From: a virus
Reading direction: 5' to 3' (one strand)
IMG/VR virus record: IMGVR_UViG_3300035698_009921
Coordinates: 1-36,812 of that record
Length of the DNA stretch: 36,812 nucleotides
Below, piece after piece: positions 24,859 to 33,155 of this stretch (positions within the stretch are counted from its first letter, which is position 1; every line of letters starts with the position of its first letter). Both the position numbers and the translations under genes were made by a program. Under the pieces are notes generated by a model. That model saw nothing but the letters and a program-made list of their open reading frames with translations. It had not been told where the DNA came from and did no database searches.

Positions 24859-25070
24859 GATGGGCAGTTAAACATGGTACTCAAGATAAAAGCATTCAAA
24901 AAGTATTAACTTATTTCAGACTAAAATATTATTTAAATATGAGCCAAGAAGAAGTTGATAATACTGAAGCAATGATCATCGACATGTATCTGATTGCCCT
25001 TGAAGAAGTTAAAGGCAAAGGTGGAGCGAACCAAGAGGAAGACGAAATCGCTCAAGCATTTATGGGATAA
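24445..25070 (+). CDS. Tail assembly chaperone, long -1 frameshift form (gpG-T-like)
   Basis: At 24845-24854 lies C-A10-G. A -1 slip there avoids the TAA at 24856 and opens a frame (KVRWAVKHGTQDKSIQK...) that runs to TAA 25068-25070, three bases before the tape measure ATG. The predicted fusion is 208 aa. The extension has no start codon of its own near its beginning and carries YLNMSQEEVDNTEAMIIDM, a pattern typical of the T part of tail chaperones. Slippage could be ribosomal or by RNA polymerase on A10. No downstream pseudoknot was checked. Confidence 0.75.
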
Positions 25071-25073
25071 AAA

Positions 25074-26648
25074 ATGGCAGAAAGTTACGGTATGAAAGTA
25101 TGGCTTGATTTTCAAATCAAGAATATGAAGAAGATCCAGGCAGAAGTCAAGGAGAAACTTGGCAATGTAGATATGGAAGCAATGCTTGGAAAGGCAAAAG
25201 AGGCATCTAAGCAGATACAATCCTCTTTCGGAAAAATAGATCTAAAAGGAATAACTAAAGCACTATCCCAGAAGCAGGGAGCAGTACAAAAAGCTGGAGA
25301 ACTGGGAGCAGAATCAGGAACTCTCGGAAAATTAGCAGCAACAGCTGGTGCAGTTGTAGGAGTTCTATTCGTAATTAAAAAGATAGCACAGAAAGCATTA
25401 AATGAAATAGTCAAGAGTTCACCATACTTGCAAGGCATAATGAGCGTAATGAGCAGGGCGTGGACAAATGTATGGCGACCTTTCGGTGATTTTCTGGGAA
25501 ACTTACTGAGGCCATTGGCGGTAGCGTTATTAAAAATGTCAGTCAAGTGGCTACAATTTACCAGGACAGAAACAGGAGAAGCAGTGGTAAAAGGAGCAAG
25601 TGGAGCCGCAGCAGGAGCCGGAATCGGAGCAGGGGTCGGAGCAATAGCAGGAGGAATAGCAGGAGGACCAATAGGAGCACTTGCAGGAGCAGGAGTTGGC
25701 GCACTTACAGGTGCAGGAATCGGAGCATCAATAGCATTATTAGGTGATGCAATTGAAGGAACAAAGAATCTGGCAACGGTTGCAAGCGCATGGACCGATA
25801 AATTATTGGAAACATTTGGAATAGATACAGATGCAATGAAAACTGCAGTAACCACATTCTTCTGGGTAACAATACCTGAATTTTTCACAGAAAAAATACC
25901 ACAATTTATCAGCGATTCAATTGATTCAATGGGAAATATTGGAGCATGGATATGGTTAAAAATAACAGGAGTCCTTGGACCAGCATGGGAAAAATTAAAA
26001 GAATTCTCAACGTGGGTATGGGACAAAATAACAACATCCCTTGCAACAGCATGGGAAAAATTAAAAGAATTCTCAACGTGGGTATGGGACAAAATAACAA
26101 CATCCCTTGCAACAGCATGGACCAAACTGGGAGAGTTCTCAGGATGGATATGGGATTTAATCACAACAGCATTAAACAGCGTATCAACAAAGCTGGGAGA
26201 GTTTGCTGTATGGTTATGGGAAAAAGTCACATCAATCTGGTCATGGAGTAAAGACCTTGGACAATGGCTATATGATAAAATCACAGGCGCACTATCAAAC
26301 ATTGGAGATAAACTTGTAAACATAGGACAATACATGTACAACAAAGTGACTTCCAGTATAAGTAGAGCATTTGAAAATTTCAAATTCGGATGGTCATGGG
26401 GATGGTCACAGGGAAGCCACCAAACAGGAGCAAATTATATCCCAAGGGATGGATTATATAATCTACATGCAGGAGAAAAGGTAGTAAACTCTTCCAGGAC
26501 TGCAAGAGAAGATAAAGCAAACAGTATAATTTTTAATCCATCATTCACAATCAATGCAACAGGAGCAGGAGTTGCAGAAATAGAAAGCACGATCAGGAAT
26601 TCAACCAGAATGCTGGAATTTGAAATCAGAAGACGGAGCCTAATATGA
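25074..26648 (+). CDS. Tape measure protein
   Basis: A 524-aa protein just after the tail chaperone. The N-terminus is helical (IKNMKKIQAEVKEKL). A hydrophobic helix lies around 87-105, and an Ala/Gly-rich membrane-like segment around 170-225 (GAGIGAGVGAIAGGIAG) could insert into the host membrane at DNA entry. Trp-rich about 22-residue repeats follow at about 285-430 (AWEKLKEFSTWVWDKITTSLAT), the first two identical. The C-terminus (GANYIPRDGLYNLHAGEKVV) is a tape-measure end motif. It sets tail length; at 524 aa the tail should be short for a siphovirus. Confidence 0.85.
   Translation: MAESYGMKVWLDFQIKNMKKIQAEVKEKLGNVDMEAMLGKAKEASKQIQSSFGKIDLKGITKALSQKQGAVQKAGELGAESGTLGKLAATAGAVVGVLFVIKKIAQKALNEIVKSSPYLQGIMSVMSRAWTNVWRPFGDFLGNLLRPLAVALLKMSVKWLQFTRTETGEAVVKGASGAAAGAGIGAGVGAIAGGIAGGPIGALAGAGVGALTGAGIGASIALLGDAIEGTKNLATVASAWTDKLLETFGIDTDAMKTAVTTFFWVTIPEFFTEKIPQFISDSIDSMGNIGAWIWLKITGVLGPAWEKLKEFSTWVWDKITTSLATAWEKLKEFSTWVWDKITTSLATAWTKLGEFSGWIWDLITTALNSVSTKLGEFAVWLWEKVTSIWSWSKDLGQWLYDKITGALSNIGDKLVNIGQYMYNKVTSSISRAFENFKFGWSWGWSQGSHQTGANYIPRDGLYNLHAGEKVVNSSRTAREDKANSIIFNPSFTINATGAGVAEIESTIRNSTRMLEFEIRRRSLI
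25981..26120 (+). repeat. Perfect 66-bp tandem repeat in the tape measure gene
   Basis: Bases 25981-26046 are repeated exactly at 26047-26112, with the start of a third copy to 26120. The unit encodes 22 residues (AWEKLKEFSTWVWDKITTSLAT). The lack of any silent difference indicates a recent duplication. Confidence 0.9.
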
Positions 26649-26818
26649 ACGACACACCAGAAGAAAGGGAAAAAAAAGCACAAGAGATCATCAACTCAAT
26701 AAAAACTGAATCAAAGGAAGAAACAATGGAACAGAGAATCAAAAACATAGAATCAATAGTAAGCACAATCAGGATCCAGAACATAAAAATCTGGGAAAAA
26801 CTAAACGGTAAGAAATAA
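26645..26818 (+). CDS. Small helical protein in the tail module
   Basis: A 57-aa protein that overlaps the tape measure stop by four bases (ATGA) and shares its last base with the next start (TAATG). It is nearly all helix, with heptads (MEQRIKNIESIVSTIRIQN). Coupling on both sides supports a real gene. Possibly a tail-assembly accessory; function unknown. Confidence 0.6.
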   Translation: MNDTPEEREKKAQEIINSIKTESKEETMEQRIKNIESIVSTIRIQNIKIWEKLNGKK

Positions 26819-27222
26819 TGGGAAATTCCACGTTAGGAGGAGTAACACTCCAAGGAGACTCGTATGCATTTATAGCAAGTAACGGATGCAGAAAAGAAGC
26901 GTTAATCACACCAATGCCTTTATATTTATTAAATTCAGACCAAACAGACGTATTCGATTATGGGGGAACAATTCGAACTTTCTCAATTGAAGGAATCTAT
27001 ATCGGAGCAAGCAAGGCCGCATGTAAAACTTTTATAGATTCATGCGAAGCATTAATACAAGGCCATCAAGACATAGATAGTGGCTATCCTATAACATTCA
27101 CAGACGACTATAGAGGAACACCAAAAGTGAAAGTAATGGATTTCTCAAGCGATAATGTAGCAGGAGAACCTTTTATAATCAGATGGTCTTTTAAAATAAT
27201 CCAAAGTAGCACAAACGCATAA
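26818..27222 (+). CDS. Distal tail/baseplate-like protein
   Basis: A 134-aa beta-rich protein right after the tape measure region. Features include a central helix (AACKTFIDSCEALIQGHQD) between strands, then YPITFTDDYRGTPKVKVMDF and a closing strand (PFIIRWSFKIIQ). This layout and position fit small distal tail or hub-associated proteins that bridge tube and hub. The family is not certain. In frame and coupled to the upstream small gene. Confidence 0.5.
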   Translation: MGNSTLGGVTLQGDSYAFIASNGCRKEALITPMPLYLLNSDQTDVFDYGGTIRTFSIEGIYIGASKAACKTFIDSCEALIQGHQDIDSGYPITFTDDYRGTPKVKVMDFSSDNVAGEPFIIRWSFKIIQSSTNA

Positions 27223-27231
27223 GAGCAGCAA

Positions 27232-30162
27232 ATGGAAAAGACAAAGCAAATCATCGGATACATAACAATACTTTTAATAATCATATCAGGAGTAACTTAT
27301 ATTTATTTTAAAGACAAAGTAGCAATCAGAATCGACGAAGACAAAACTGTGTTTTATACAAACATTTCAGGAAGATACTTGATATCTGCTCAGCAAAACG
27401 ATAGAATATTTTCAGGAACAAGTATCGTTGACAGAGTCACCAAATCAATCCAACTGACAAACCGAACAGAAGGAAACAAATACATTAAAGAAAGAAACAC
27501 TGAATACGAAAACGGAGAAAGGATCGTGCATTCTTGGACTTTTAATCCTTATTCTGCAGCAATAGAAGACTTTCCATTATTAGAGAAAATATGTGTGTAC
27601 AACGCAACAGGCAAATTCTACAGATATTCACTGGATAAATTAGTAGATGCAGGACCCAAAAGAAAACTTATTGAAGAAACATCAGCAGAGTTCGGAAGAA
27701 ATATTAAGATAACATTCGAACCAAACTACAGATGGGCTTGGATAGGATACCCATACGGAAGCGACAGCTTCGCAGTACAATACGACATAGACTCAGATGA
27801 AGAATGCTTCGATATAAGACTATTCGATCCAACGCCAATGAGCCTTTATATTTCTGGATATGAAAGAAATATCAACGTAGAAATAGAATCAGCAATCAAT
27901 ATAACAACCAACGCAACACCGAATAACATAACATGTATAGACATTTTGAATCATCCAGAAGGTGGCATTAATTTGTCATGCAAAGAAAACTCCACATATT
28001 ATGATTTTACATTAACATACTTTAATCAATCAGGATTTAATGACAGCACAACATCTAAGAACCTTTCAGTAAATGCAGATTATAATAATGGCACTGCATG
28101 TGCACAAGAATGGGCAAATATTTCCACATCATGTGGGGGACTGGATTCGGGAACGTATGAGGTAACAGGATCGTGGGATGCTTCCTATCCTGCAGTACAA
28201 GCATACGATGGAATCTACACCATACTTGGACTTGCATATTCAAATACAGACGGAAGTGTATACGTAAATTATACAAAACCATACTTCGCTACAAACGAAA
28301 GCCTGTGGAGGATTGCTCATTATTCTAATAATGGAGGAGGAGACGTAATCCATGATAATAATTATGCAATTCCTGACGGTTGCTGGAATAACGGAAAAGA
28401 TAATTTAGTATTTAGAATGAGATCATACAATTCAAGAGGAATAGTAACATTCTCATGTTATGATTCTACAGATAGCGAAATAATAGTATTTACAGACACT
28501 GATTTGGTAGTGGCTATTGCTGAAGAGGCAATGTCTTGGAAGTTCACAAATACATCAAATGATACTTTTTATATAAAAGGACACGAGTTCGATGATGTTT
28601 ATAATTTATCTTTTTACTTAGAAGGAAGACAACTTCAAGGAAACTATCCAACAGGCGTAAATATTTATGTGAATGAAGTTGAAACTAACTCAATCGCACT
28701 TATTACAGAAGTAGATACAGGACAAACAACAACATTCGCAGATGGAGAAAGCGAATCCTCAACAACATTCAATACGTTTAATATAACTATTAACGATGCA
28801 GACTATGGAGCATTTTCAGGATCAACAATAACATCAAATATGACTTTTAATATTACAGGAAAAGAAGTAAATAAAACATGTTACCAGGAAAGTGCAACCA
28901 TAGAAGATCAGGCAGGAACAGACACAGAAAACTGTGGGCTTTTTTATAATGGTTCTTATGTTTTCACAGGAACATGGTTGAGACAATCGGCAGCAAATGA
29001 TGGAAGCTTTTCAGGATGGACATCCGGGTCAGCTGGAGGAACTGTATACATGTACATAAATTATACAAAGCCAACACTTGCAAAATCAGCAGAATGGACA
29101 GCCAGATATGTATCTGGAACATCTTCACCGACATTGACAAGTACACTCCCCTCAACATGTTTCGCAAATGACCCGATCCAATTAAGGATAAGTCTCACAC
29201 AATACACACCACAAGTATATTCATGTTACACAGGAAGTGCATGGAGCACAGTCTGGTCAGTAAGTGGATATACCTTTTTTGAAGAAGCAATAGAATGGAC
29301 AGTAAACACAGGATACCCTGCAAATCTTTGGATAAATGTCGGAGACATAGTCGCAAACAAAAGCTGGAATTATACTGCAGAATTAAGTACAACTCAAACA
29401 GTGACAGTTAATTCAACAGTAATAGAAGACTATATGGACTCTTGCGAATTCTCGGGAGGAGTGTGCAATGTCCCGATTTGGGTATTTTCAGAACAAGATG
29501 GTGGTGTTTTAATAGACGATTTAAAGGTAAATTATTCAAACCCAATAAATCCAGTAACAATATCAGGAAGTTATATAGAAGATTATCTACGGACCCAAAC
29601 AGGATCCGTTAATATCCCGATTAGATTCGAAGCAAGTAGCAATGGAGATATTGAAGTCTCAAATGTTTCATACAAATATAAAGGTGGGAATCAAACAATT
29701 AAAATCAGAGCTCACACTCCCAGCTACGATACAAATGTCACATATAACGTAACTTATTTTTATAGCAAATACAACAAATCTCCCCCATACTCATGGACAA
29801 ATGTTGTGTTTTTTCAACCAAAAACAAACAACAGTAAAAATATAACAGCATACTACCAAACAGCATCAAGAGCAATTTTAAATTTCACATCATACACCAG
29901 GGGACATGAATTCAATATATCAGCATACATAAATGAAACTGACTCTTGTTTAAATTTAACATTAAGCACGAACAGCACCAAATCTGCAGGAAATGTAATA
30001 AGCAACACAAGCGAACAAAATATGTTTAATCAAAATTCAACAGAAAACAAATATTTATGGGCTTGGGCAGATTTATATGATTGCGATTCAAGCGTAAAAA
30101 AATACCTTCAGCCTAAATTTATCTTTGAAAGTTGTTGTACAAATTGTGAGGTGTGTCCATGA
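27232..30162 (+). CDS. Large signal-anchored surface protein in the tail module
   Basis: A 976-aa protein with an N-terminal anchor helix (about 7-26). Residues about 30-208 are homologous to the same region of the 1519-aa protein at 14770 (shared RID-x-TVF, FGRNIKITFE, IDSDEECFDIRLFDP). The rest is beta-rich and sequon-dense. Two related domains occur at about 287-436 and 549-689; both have VNYTKP/INYTKP, a central Cys-Asn segment, an SCY strand and EEA-x2-W. The C-terminus ends Cys-rich (ESCCTNCEVC). No catalytic motif was found. It lies between distal-tail and hub genes and overlaps the hub start (ATGA), so expression is tied to tail genes even though its N-terminus looks exported. Confidence 0.65.
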   Translation: MEKTKQIIGYITILLIIISGVTYIYFKDKVAIRIDEDKTVFYTNISGRYLISAQQNDRIFSGTSIVDRVTKSIQLTNRTEGNKYIKERNTEYENGERIVHSWTFNPYSAAIEDFPLLEKICVYNATGKFYRYSLDKLVDAGPKRKLIEETSAEFGRNIKITFEPNYRWAWIGYPYGSDSFAVQYDIDSDEECFDIRLFDPTPMSLYISGYERNINVEIESAINITTNATPNNITCIDILNHPEGGINLSCKENSTYYDFTLTYFNQSGFNDSTTSKNLSVNADYNNGTACAQEWANISTSCGGLDSGTYEVTGSWDASYPAVQAYDGIYTILGLAYSNTDGSVYVNYTKPYFATNESLWRIAHYSNNGGGDVIHDNNYAIPDGCWNNGKDNLVFRMRSYNSRGIVTFSCYDSTDSEIIVFTDTDLVVAIAEEAMSWKFTNTSNDTFYIKGHEFDDVYNLSFYLEGRQLQGNYPTGVNIYVNEVETNSIALITEVDTGQTTTFADGESESSTTFNTFNITINDADYGAFSGSTITSNMTFNITGKEVNKTCYQESATIEDQAGTDTENCGLFYNGSYVFTGTWLRQSAANDGSFSGWTSGSAGGTVYMYINYTKPTLAKSAEWTARYVSGTSSPTLTSTLPSTCFANDPIQLRISLTQYTPQVYSCYTGSAWSTVWSVSGYTFFEEAIEWTVNTGYPANLWINVGDIVANKSWNYTAELSTTQTVTVNSTVIEDYMDSCEFSGGVCNVPIWVFSEQDGGVLIDDLKVNYSNPINPVTISGSYIEDYLRTQTGSVNIPIRFEASSNGDIEVSNVSYKYKGGNQTIKIRAHTPSYDTNVTYNVTYFYSKYNKSPPYSWTNVVFFQPKTNNSKNITAYYQTASRAILNFTSYTRGHEFNISAYINETDSCLNLTLSTNSTKSAGNVISNTSEQNMFNQNSTENKYLWAWADLYDCDSSVKKYLQPKFIFESCCTNCEVCP

Positions 30163-31628
30163 TTAAGACCACCGACGTATTTATATCAATACCGAAAAAA
30201 AGAGACACGCAGGCTAACATTTTAATTAATTCTGACGATGTAACATCTCAAGTAGCAGAAAGCTCATGGAGTAAACCATTATTAAGCCTTGGAATCGGTG
30301 GATTCAGTTTAAAATTAAGTAACAACGGAGGACAAATCTCAGACAAATACAAAAAAGGAGATGTTGTTTATTGTTATCTTGACAACACAGATGGAACAAG
30401 GTTGCAATTTAGAGGAAGAATCGATTATCCAAGAGAGAACTTACAGAAGGAAGGACAATACTTAGAAATCGAAGGCAGACATAGATCATACTTTCTGAGC
30501 GAAAGAAGGGTCTGCTACAGGGCCACAAGCAAAGACTGTGGTCAAATTCTGATAGATATAATAGGTCAATTTGCATCAGAATGCACCTATAATAACGTAG
30601 AAGTAACAGGAGTCCTGACAGACGTAAACTGGGATTATAAACCATTCCATGAATGTGTAACAGAACTAATGAGCAAGAGTGGATACGATGCCTATGTAGA
30701 TGATGACCTCGATATCCATTTATTTGAAGCGAACAGTATATTAAACGGAGATGAGGCAGTAGCTGAAGGAGATAACTTTTTACAAAATACAGAATCAGGA
30801 AACGATGACTATTACGAAAAGACCAGAGTAACAGTGATAGGAAAAGACGATGTAGGAATCCCTATAGTTTATACAGCGATCAACGGAATAGATGACACTA
30901 CAGAAGGTAGAGAAGATGATGGAATTCGGGAAGTATTTGTCAGGGACCTATCAGCCAACACAATGGAGAAAGTCAAAATTATAGCCCAATCGACCCTCTC
31001 AGAGTATACTAATAGAGCACCCCAAGGAATCTTCGACAGCTTTGGAATTGAAACACTTACACCAGGAGAAAATCTGTGGGTAGCTGTACCAAGACAAAAA
31101 ATAATGGGAATCTATAAAGCACTTGAAATCACACATACATTCGGGAGTAAAATGGGAGGATGGCGAACAAGATTAATAACTGAATTTAGACCACAAGATA
31201 CAAGAGAAATATTCTCAAACGTAATACAAAAAAATTCAAACTTAAGTAATGCTGACAATTTTAATAAATTAAATTATTCTTACAATATACCATTCGATGA
31301 TGATACTTTGACATATTCGAGTACTAACGCAACAATCTCTGAAGGATCCTTATATTTAGATGACGGGCAAGCATCGGGAGAATGGGTATCAAACGTAGTA
31401 GTTGCACCATCAAACGTGTCTGAGATAGAACTCAGAGTAGTAGGAACCAACCTCGGAGGAACAACCTTTTTTTATTCATTAGATGATGGATTCTCATGGA
31501 CCCAAATGGTAGATCGAGTAATTCAAGTTCCAGGACAAGCAGGAAAAAACATCAAAATCAAAATTAGCCTTGCAACTTACAGCTCTGCAGCACCAGAGAT
31601 TAAAAGCATGGCTGTACTATATTCATAA
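30159..31628 (+). CDS. Tail hub/baseplate protein
   Basis: I use ATG 30159, whose ATGA overlaps the preceding stop; GTG 30153 is possible. The 489-aa product has the layout of gpD/gp27-like hub proteins: an N-terminal barrel (FSLKLSNNGG, GDVVYCYLDNTDGTRLQFRGRID), a helical/LysM-like middle (CGQILIDIIGQFASE, FHECVTELMSKSGYDAYVDDD) and a second barrel (GENLWVAVPRQKIMGIYKALEITH). An extra C-terminal beta domain (about 380-489) may bind fibres or host glycans. It closes the tail tip. The position after the tape measure and distal tail genes is canonical. Confidence 0.75.
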   Translation: MIKTTDVFISIPKKRDTQANILINSDDVTSQVAESSWSKPLLSLGIGGFSLKLSNNGGQISDKYKKGDVVYCYLDNTDGTRLQFRGRIDYPRENLQKEGQYLEIEGRHRSYFLSERRVCYRATSKDCGQILIDIIGQFASECTYNNVEVTGVLTDVNWDYKPFHECVTELMSKSGYDAYVDDDLDIHLFEANSILNGDEAVAEGDNFLQNTESGNDDYYEKTRVTVIGKDDVGIPIVYTAINGIDDTTEGREDDGIREVFVRDLSANTMEKVKIIAQSTLSEYTNRAPQGIFDSFGIETLTPGENLWVAVPRQKIMGIYKALEITHTFGSKMGGWRTRLITEFRPQDTREIFSNVIQKNSNLSNADNFNKLNYSYNIPFDDDTLTYSSTNATISEGSLYLDDGQASGEWVSNVVVAPSNVSEIELRVVGTNLGGTTFFYSLDDGFSWTQMVDRVIQVPGQAGKNIKIKISLATYSSAAPEIKSMAVLYS

Positions 31629-31640
31629 GGAGGTAACCAA

Positions 31641-31928
31641 ATGGGAATAGAAACGATTTTATTGGGAGCAGCAGCAGGAGTAACATACGGACTGACAGTA
31701 TATTCAAAGAAAGAAAATGTAGAGTTTGATTATAAGAAGTTTGGAACAACTGTAGCACTGGGAGCATTAGCAGGAGTCATTCACACAGTGGCAAATTATC
31801 CAGTAGATGCAGCATTTGAATTTGGAATAAGCATTGGAGCAATAACAATAATTGAGAATGCATCCAAAGCAATCTATCGAAAAGTCATTAAACCATTAAT
31901 GGATAAATGGAACAGTAGATATACGTGA
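31641..31928 (+). CDS. Holin-like small membrane protein
   Basis: A 95-aa protein with AAGGAGG before its ATG and about three hydrophobic segments (about 4-21, 33-51 and 57-76), then a basic C-terminus (KVIKPLMDKWNSRYT). Small membrane proteins at the end of a tail module are often holins, but no lysis enzyme lies next to it and archaeal lysis is poorly known, so another membrane role is possible. Confidence 0.5.
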   Translation: MGIETILLGAAAGVTYGLTVYSKKENVEFDYKKFGTTVALGALAGVIHTVANYPVDAAFEFGISIGAITIIENASKAIYRKVIKPLMDKWNSRYT

Positions 31929-31943
31929 TCCTTAGCAGGATGT

Positions 31944-32009
31944 GGTGAGGGCCAGCTTTCTTTTACCGATATCACCCCCAAGTCGCAAAGCCCTCATCCC
32001 TTTTTTTTT
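31944..32009 (+). terminator. Strong hairpin with nine-T tail, possibly two-state
   Basis: GGTGAGGGC (31944-31952) pairs with GCCCTCATCC (31990-31999) over 9 bp with one bulge, followed by TTTTTTTTT (32001-32009). GGTGA can alternatively pair with TCACC (31972-31976). GC content is well above its surroundings. It ends the tail operon, or is a small structured RNA. Confidence 0.55.
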
Positions 32010-32176
32010 AATCAATTTAATGTACGATTACGAATTCTTAGAAAATTTTAAAAAGAAACAATACTTTGAAATATAAAAATGGAGGCACACTACAAGGTAT
32101 TACCAAAAAAAGAAAAAAGAAAGAAGTTATTAAAAAAAGTCGATATTGTCAATAAAGACTTCTAATATAGCTGAAT

Positions 32177-32190
32177 TATATAAATATATT
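32177..32190 (+). promoter_or_regulatory. TATA-like box for the early module
   Basis: TTATATAAATATAT lies about 130-143 bases before the ATG at 32320, longer than usual, so an extended A-rich leader or a second unseen promoter is implied. Confidence 0.4.
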
Positions 32191-32319
32191 GATTTAATGA
32201 ATTATAAGAATAATAACTAAAGAATCAAAAGAAGCAAAAAAAAGAATAATAACGACAACCTAAGCGAAACAAAAAAAAGTATGACCACAAAGTATGACCA
32301 GAAAAACAGGAGGCAACAA

Positions 32320-32544
32320 ATGAAAAAATATATAGAAGAACAAGAAGAATCTAACAAATGGATCCAAGCTAAAAAAATAAAAAAAACCATCAAGAGCAAG
32401 AAGGTAGCAAGGAAATGTAGTGTCTGTACATATTACCACAGATTAAAACAAGGAAAACCAATATCACCAGAATGTCAACACCGACTCTTCACCAACACCG
32501 AAGTATTTTGCACACAATATATGCCAGATGAGGACAGAGAATGA
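32320..32544 (+). CDS. Small zinc-finger-like protein
   Basis: I start at ATG 32320 because CAGGAGGCAACAA precedes it; the ATG at 32281 has no binding site. The 74-aa protein is Lys-rich at its N-terminus and has CSVC, then PECQH and FCTQY, giving four Cys in a plausible zinc site. Acidic end. It overlaps the next gene by four bases. Probably nucleic-acid or protein binding; family unknown. Confidence 0.6.
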   Translation: MKKYIEEQEESNKWIQAKKIKKTIKSKKVARKCSVCTYYHRLKQGKPISPECQHRLFTNTEVFCTQYMPDEDRE

Positions 32545-32921
32545 AAGCTAAACAATCAGTCAGTTCTGTCAAATGGACACAGAAGAACAGAATATATTTA
32601 GAGACATTGGGAATTCTGGATGCAAGGTCAGGAAAGACCAGAAAGAACGGACCAAGCCTAAATAAATTTATTAACGATTGTATGACCCAGATTCTGGAGA
32701 CAGGAAAAAATCCAACATCACTTCAAGCAACACCAGAAGAACTTGGAAGTGCTTGGATACAACACCAAGTTGCAGTCAGGAATAAAGCGATCGCGAAAAT
32801 CACAGAAGAAATAATGATGATTGCGAATTTAAAAACAATCAAGTCCAAAACAATGCCAAGGATAGAGATAGAAGTAGAAGAAATCGATTGCAGACAGGAA
32901 GCAGAATACCCCTCAAAATAG
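32541..32921 (+). CDS. Ribbon-helix-helix-like small protein
   Basis: A 126-aa protein overlapping the preceding gene by four bases (ATGA). The segment from about 9 to 52 (VKWTQKNRIYLETLG, then SLNKFINDCMTQILE) recalls ribbon-helix-helix DNA-binding proteins; a helical middle and an Ile/Glu-rich tail follow. It could be a transcription regulator of the early module. The match is by eye only. Confidence 0.5.
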   Translation: MKAKQSVSSVKWTQKNRIYLETLGILDARSGKTRKNGPSLNKFINDCMTQILETGKNPTSLQATPEELGSAWIQHQVAVRNKAIAKITEEIMMIANLKTIKSKTMPRIEIEVEEIDCRQEAEYPSK

Positions 32922-32948
32922 GTAGTATTCCTCTGTATAAACGATGGT

Positions 32949-32962
32949 TTTTTAAAGTATAA
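32949..32962 (+). promoter_or_regulatory. TATA-like box
   Basis: TTTTTTAAAGTATA lies about 50-60 bases before the ATG at 33011, in an 89-base gap that otherwise holds only the ribosome binding site. Confidence 0.45.
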
Positions 32963-33010
32963 CATCCTTGTAATGTATAAAGCGGGTAAAACCGACAGGA
33001 GGCAAACCAA

Positions 33011-33154
33011 ATGAAGCACGAAACAAAGCAGAACGAAAACAGCCCAACAACTGGAACCACCACAGTAGCACAAGCAGAGAAACTGCTTTTTAATGCAACA
33101 AAACCCAAAAGGAAAAGCAGAACTTACGAATTTGAAGACAAGGAGTTGTTCTAA
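33011..33154 (+). CDS. Small hypothetical protein
   Basis: A 47-aa frame with ACAGGAGGCAAACCAA upstream. The N-terminus is Thr/Asn-rich and disordered; the end (KRKSRTYEFEDKELF) is charged. The next gene starts one base after its stop and uses the AAGGAG in its final codons. Function unknown. Confidence 0.5.
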   Translation: MKHETKQNENSPTTGTTTVAQAEKLLFNATKPKRKSRTYEFEDKELF

Positions 33155-33155
33155 A

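Larger units (their letters stand above)
31929..32319 (+). other. 391-base spacer between late and early modules
   Basis: This spacer contains a GC-rich hairpin with a T-tract (31944-32009), two tiny frames (32020-32076, 18 aa; 32079-32165, 28 aa, very Lys-rich) and a TATA-like box at 32177-32190. Neither frame has a convincing ribosome binding site, so I leave them uncalled. A-rich purine sequence fills 32200-32280. No repeats, tRNA or att-like sites were seen. Confidence 0.6.

Noticed and set aside
24928-24940. ATTATTTAAATAT TATA-like motif inside the frameshifted chaperone frame
   Set aside because: It lies in coding sequence with no gene start at promoter distance; the tape measure gene is well served by the upstream unit.
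25112-26383. Long minus-strand open frame (423 codons) opposite the tape measure gene
   Set aside because: Product is low-complexity and mirrors the codon bias of the real gene; no ribosome binding site or family match.
32020-32165. Two tiny consecutive frames (18 and 28 codons) after the late terminator
   Set aside because: No convincing binding sites and Lys-rich composition expected from A-rich DNA.
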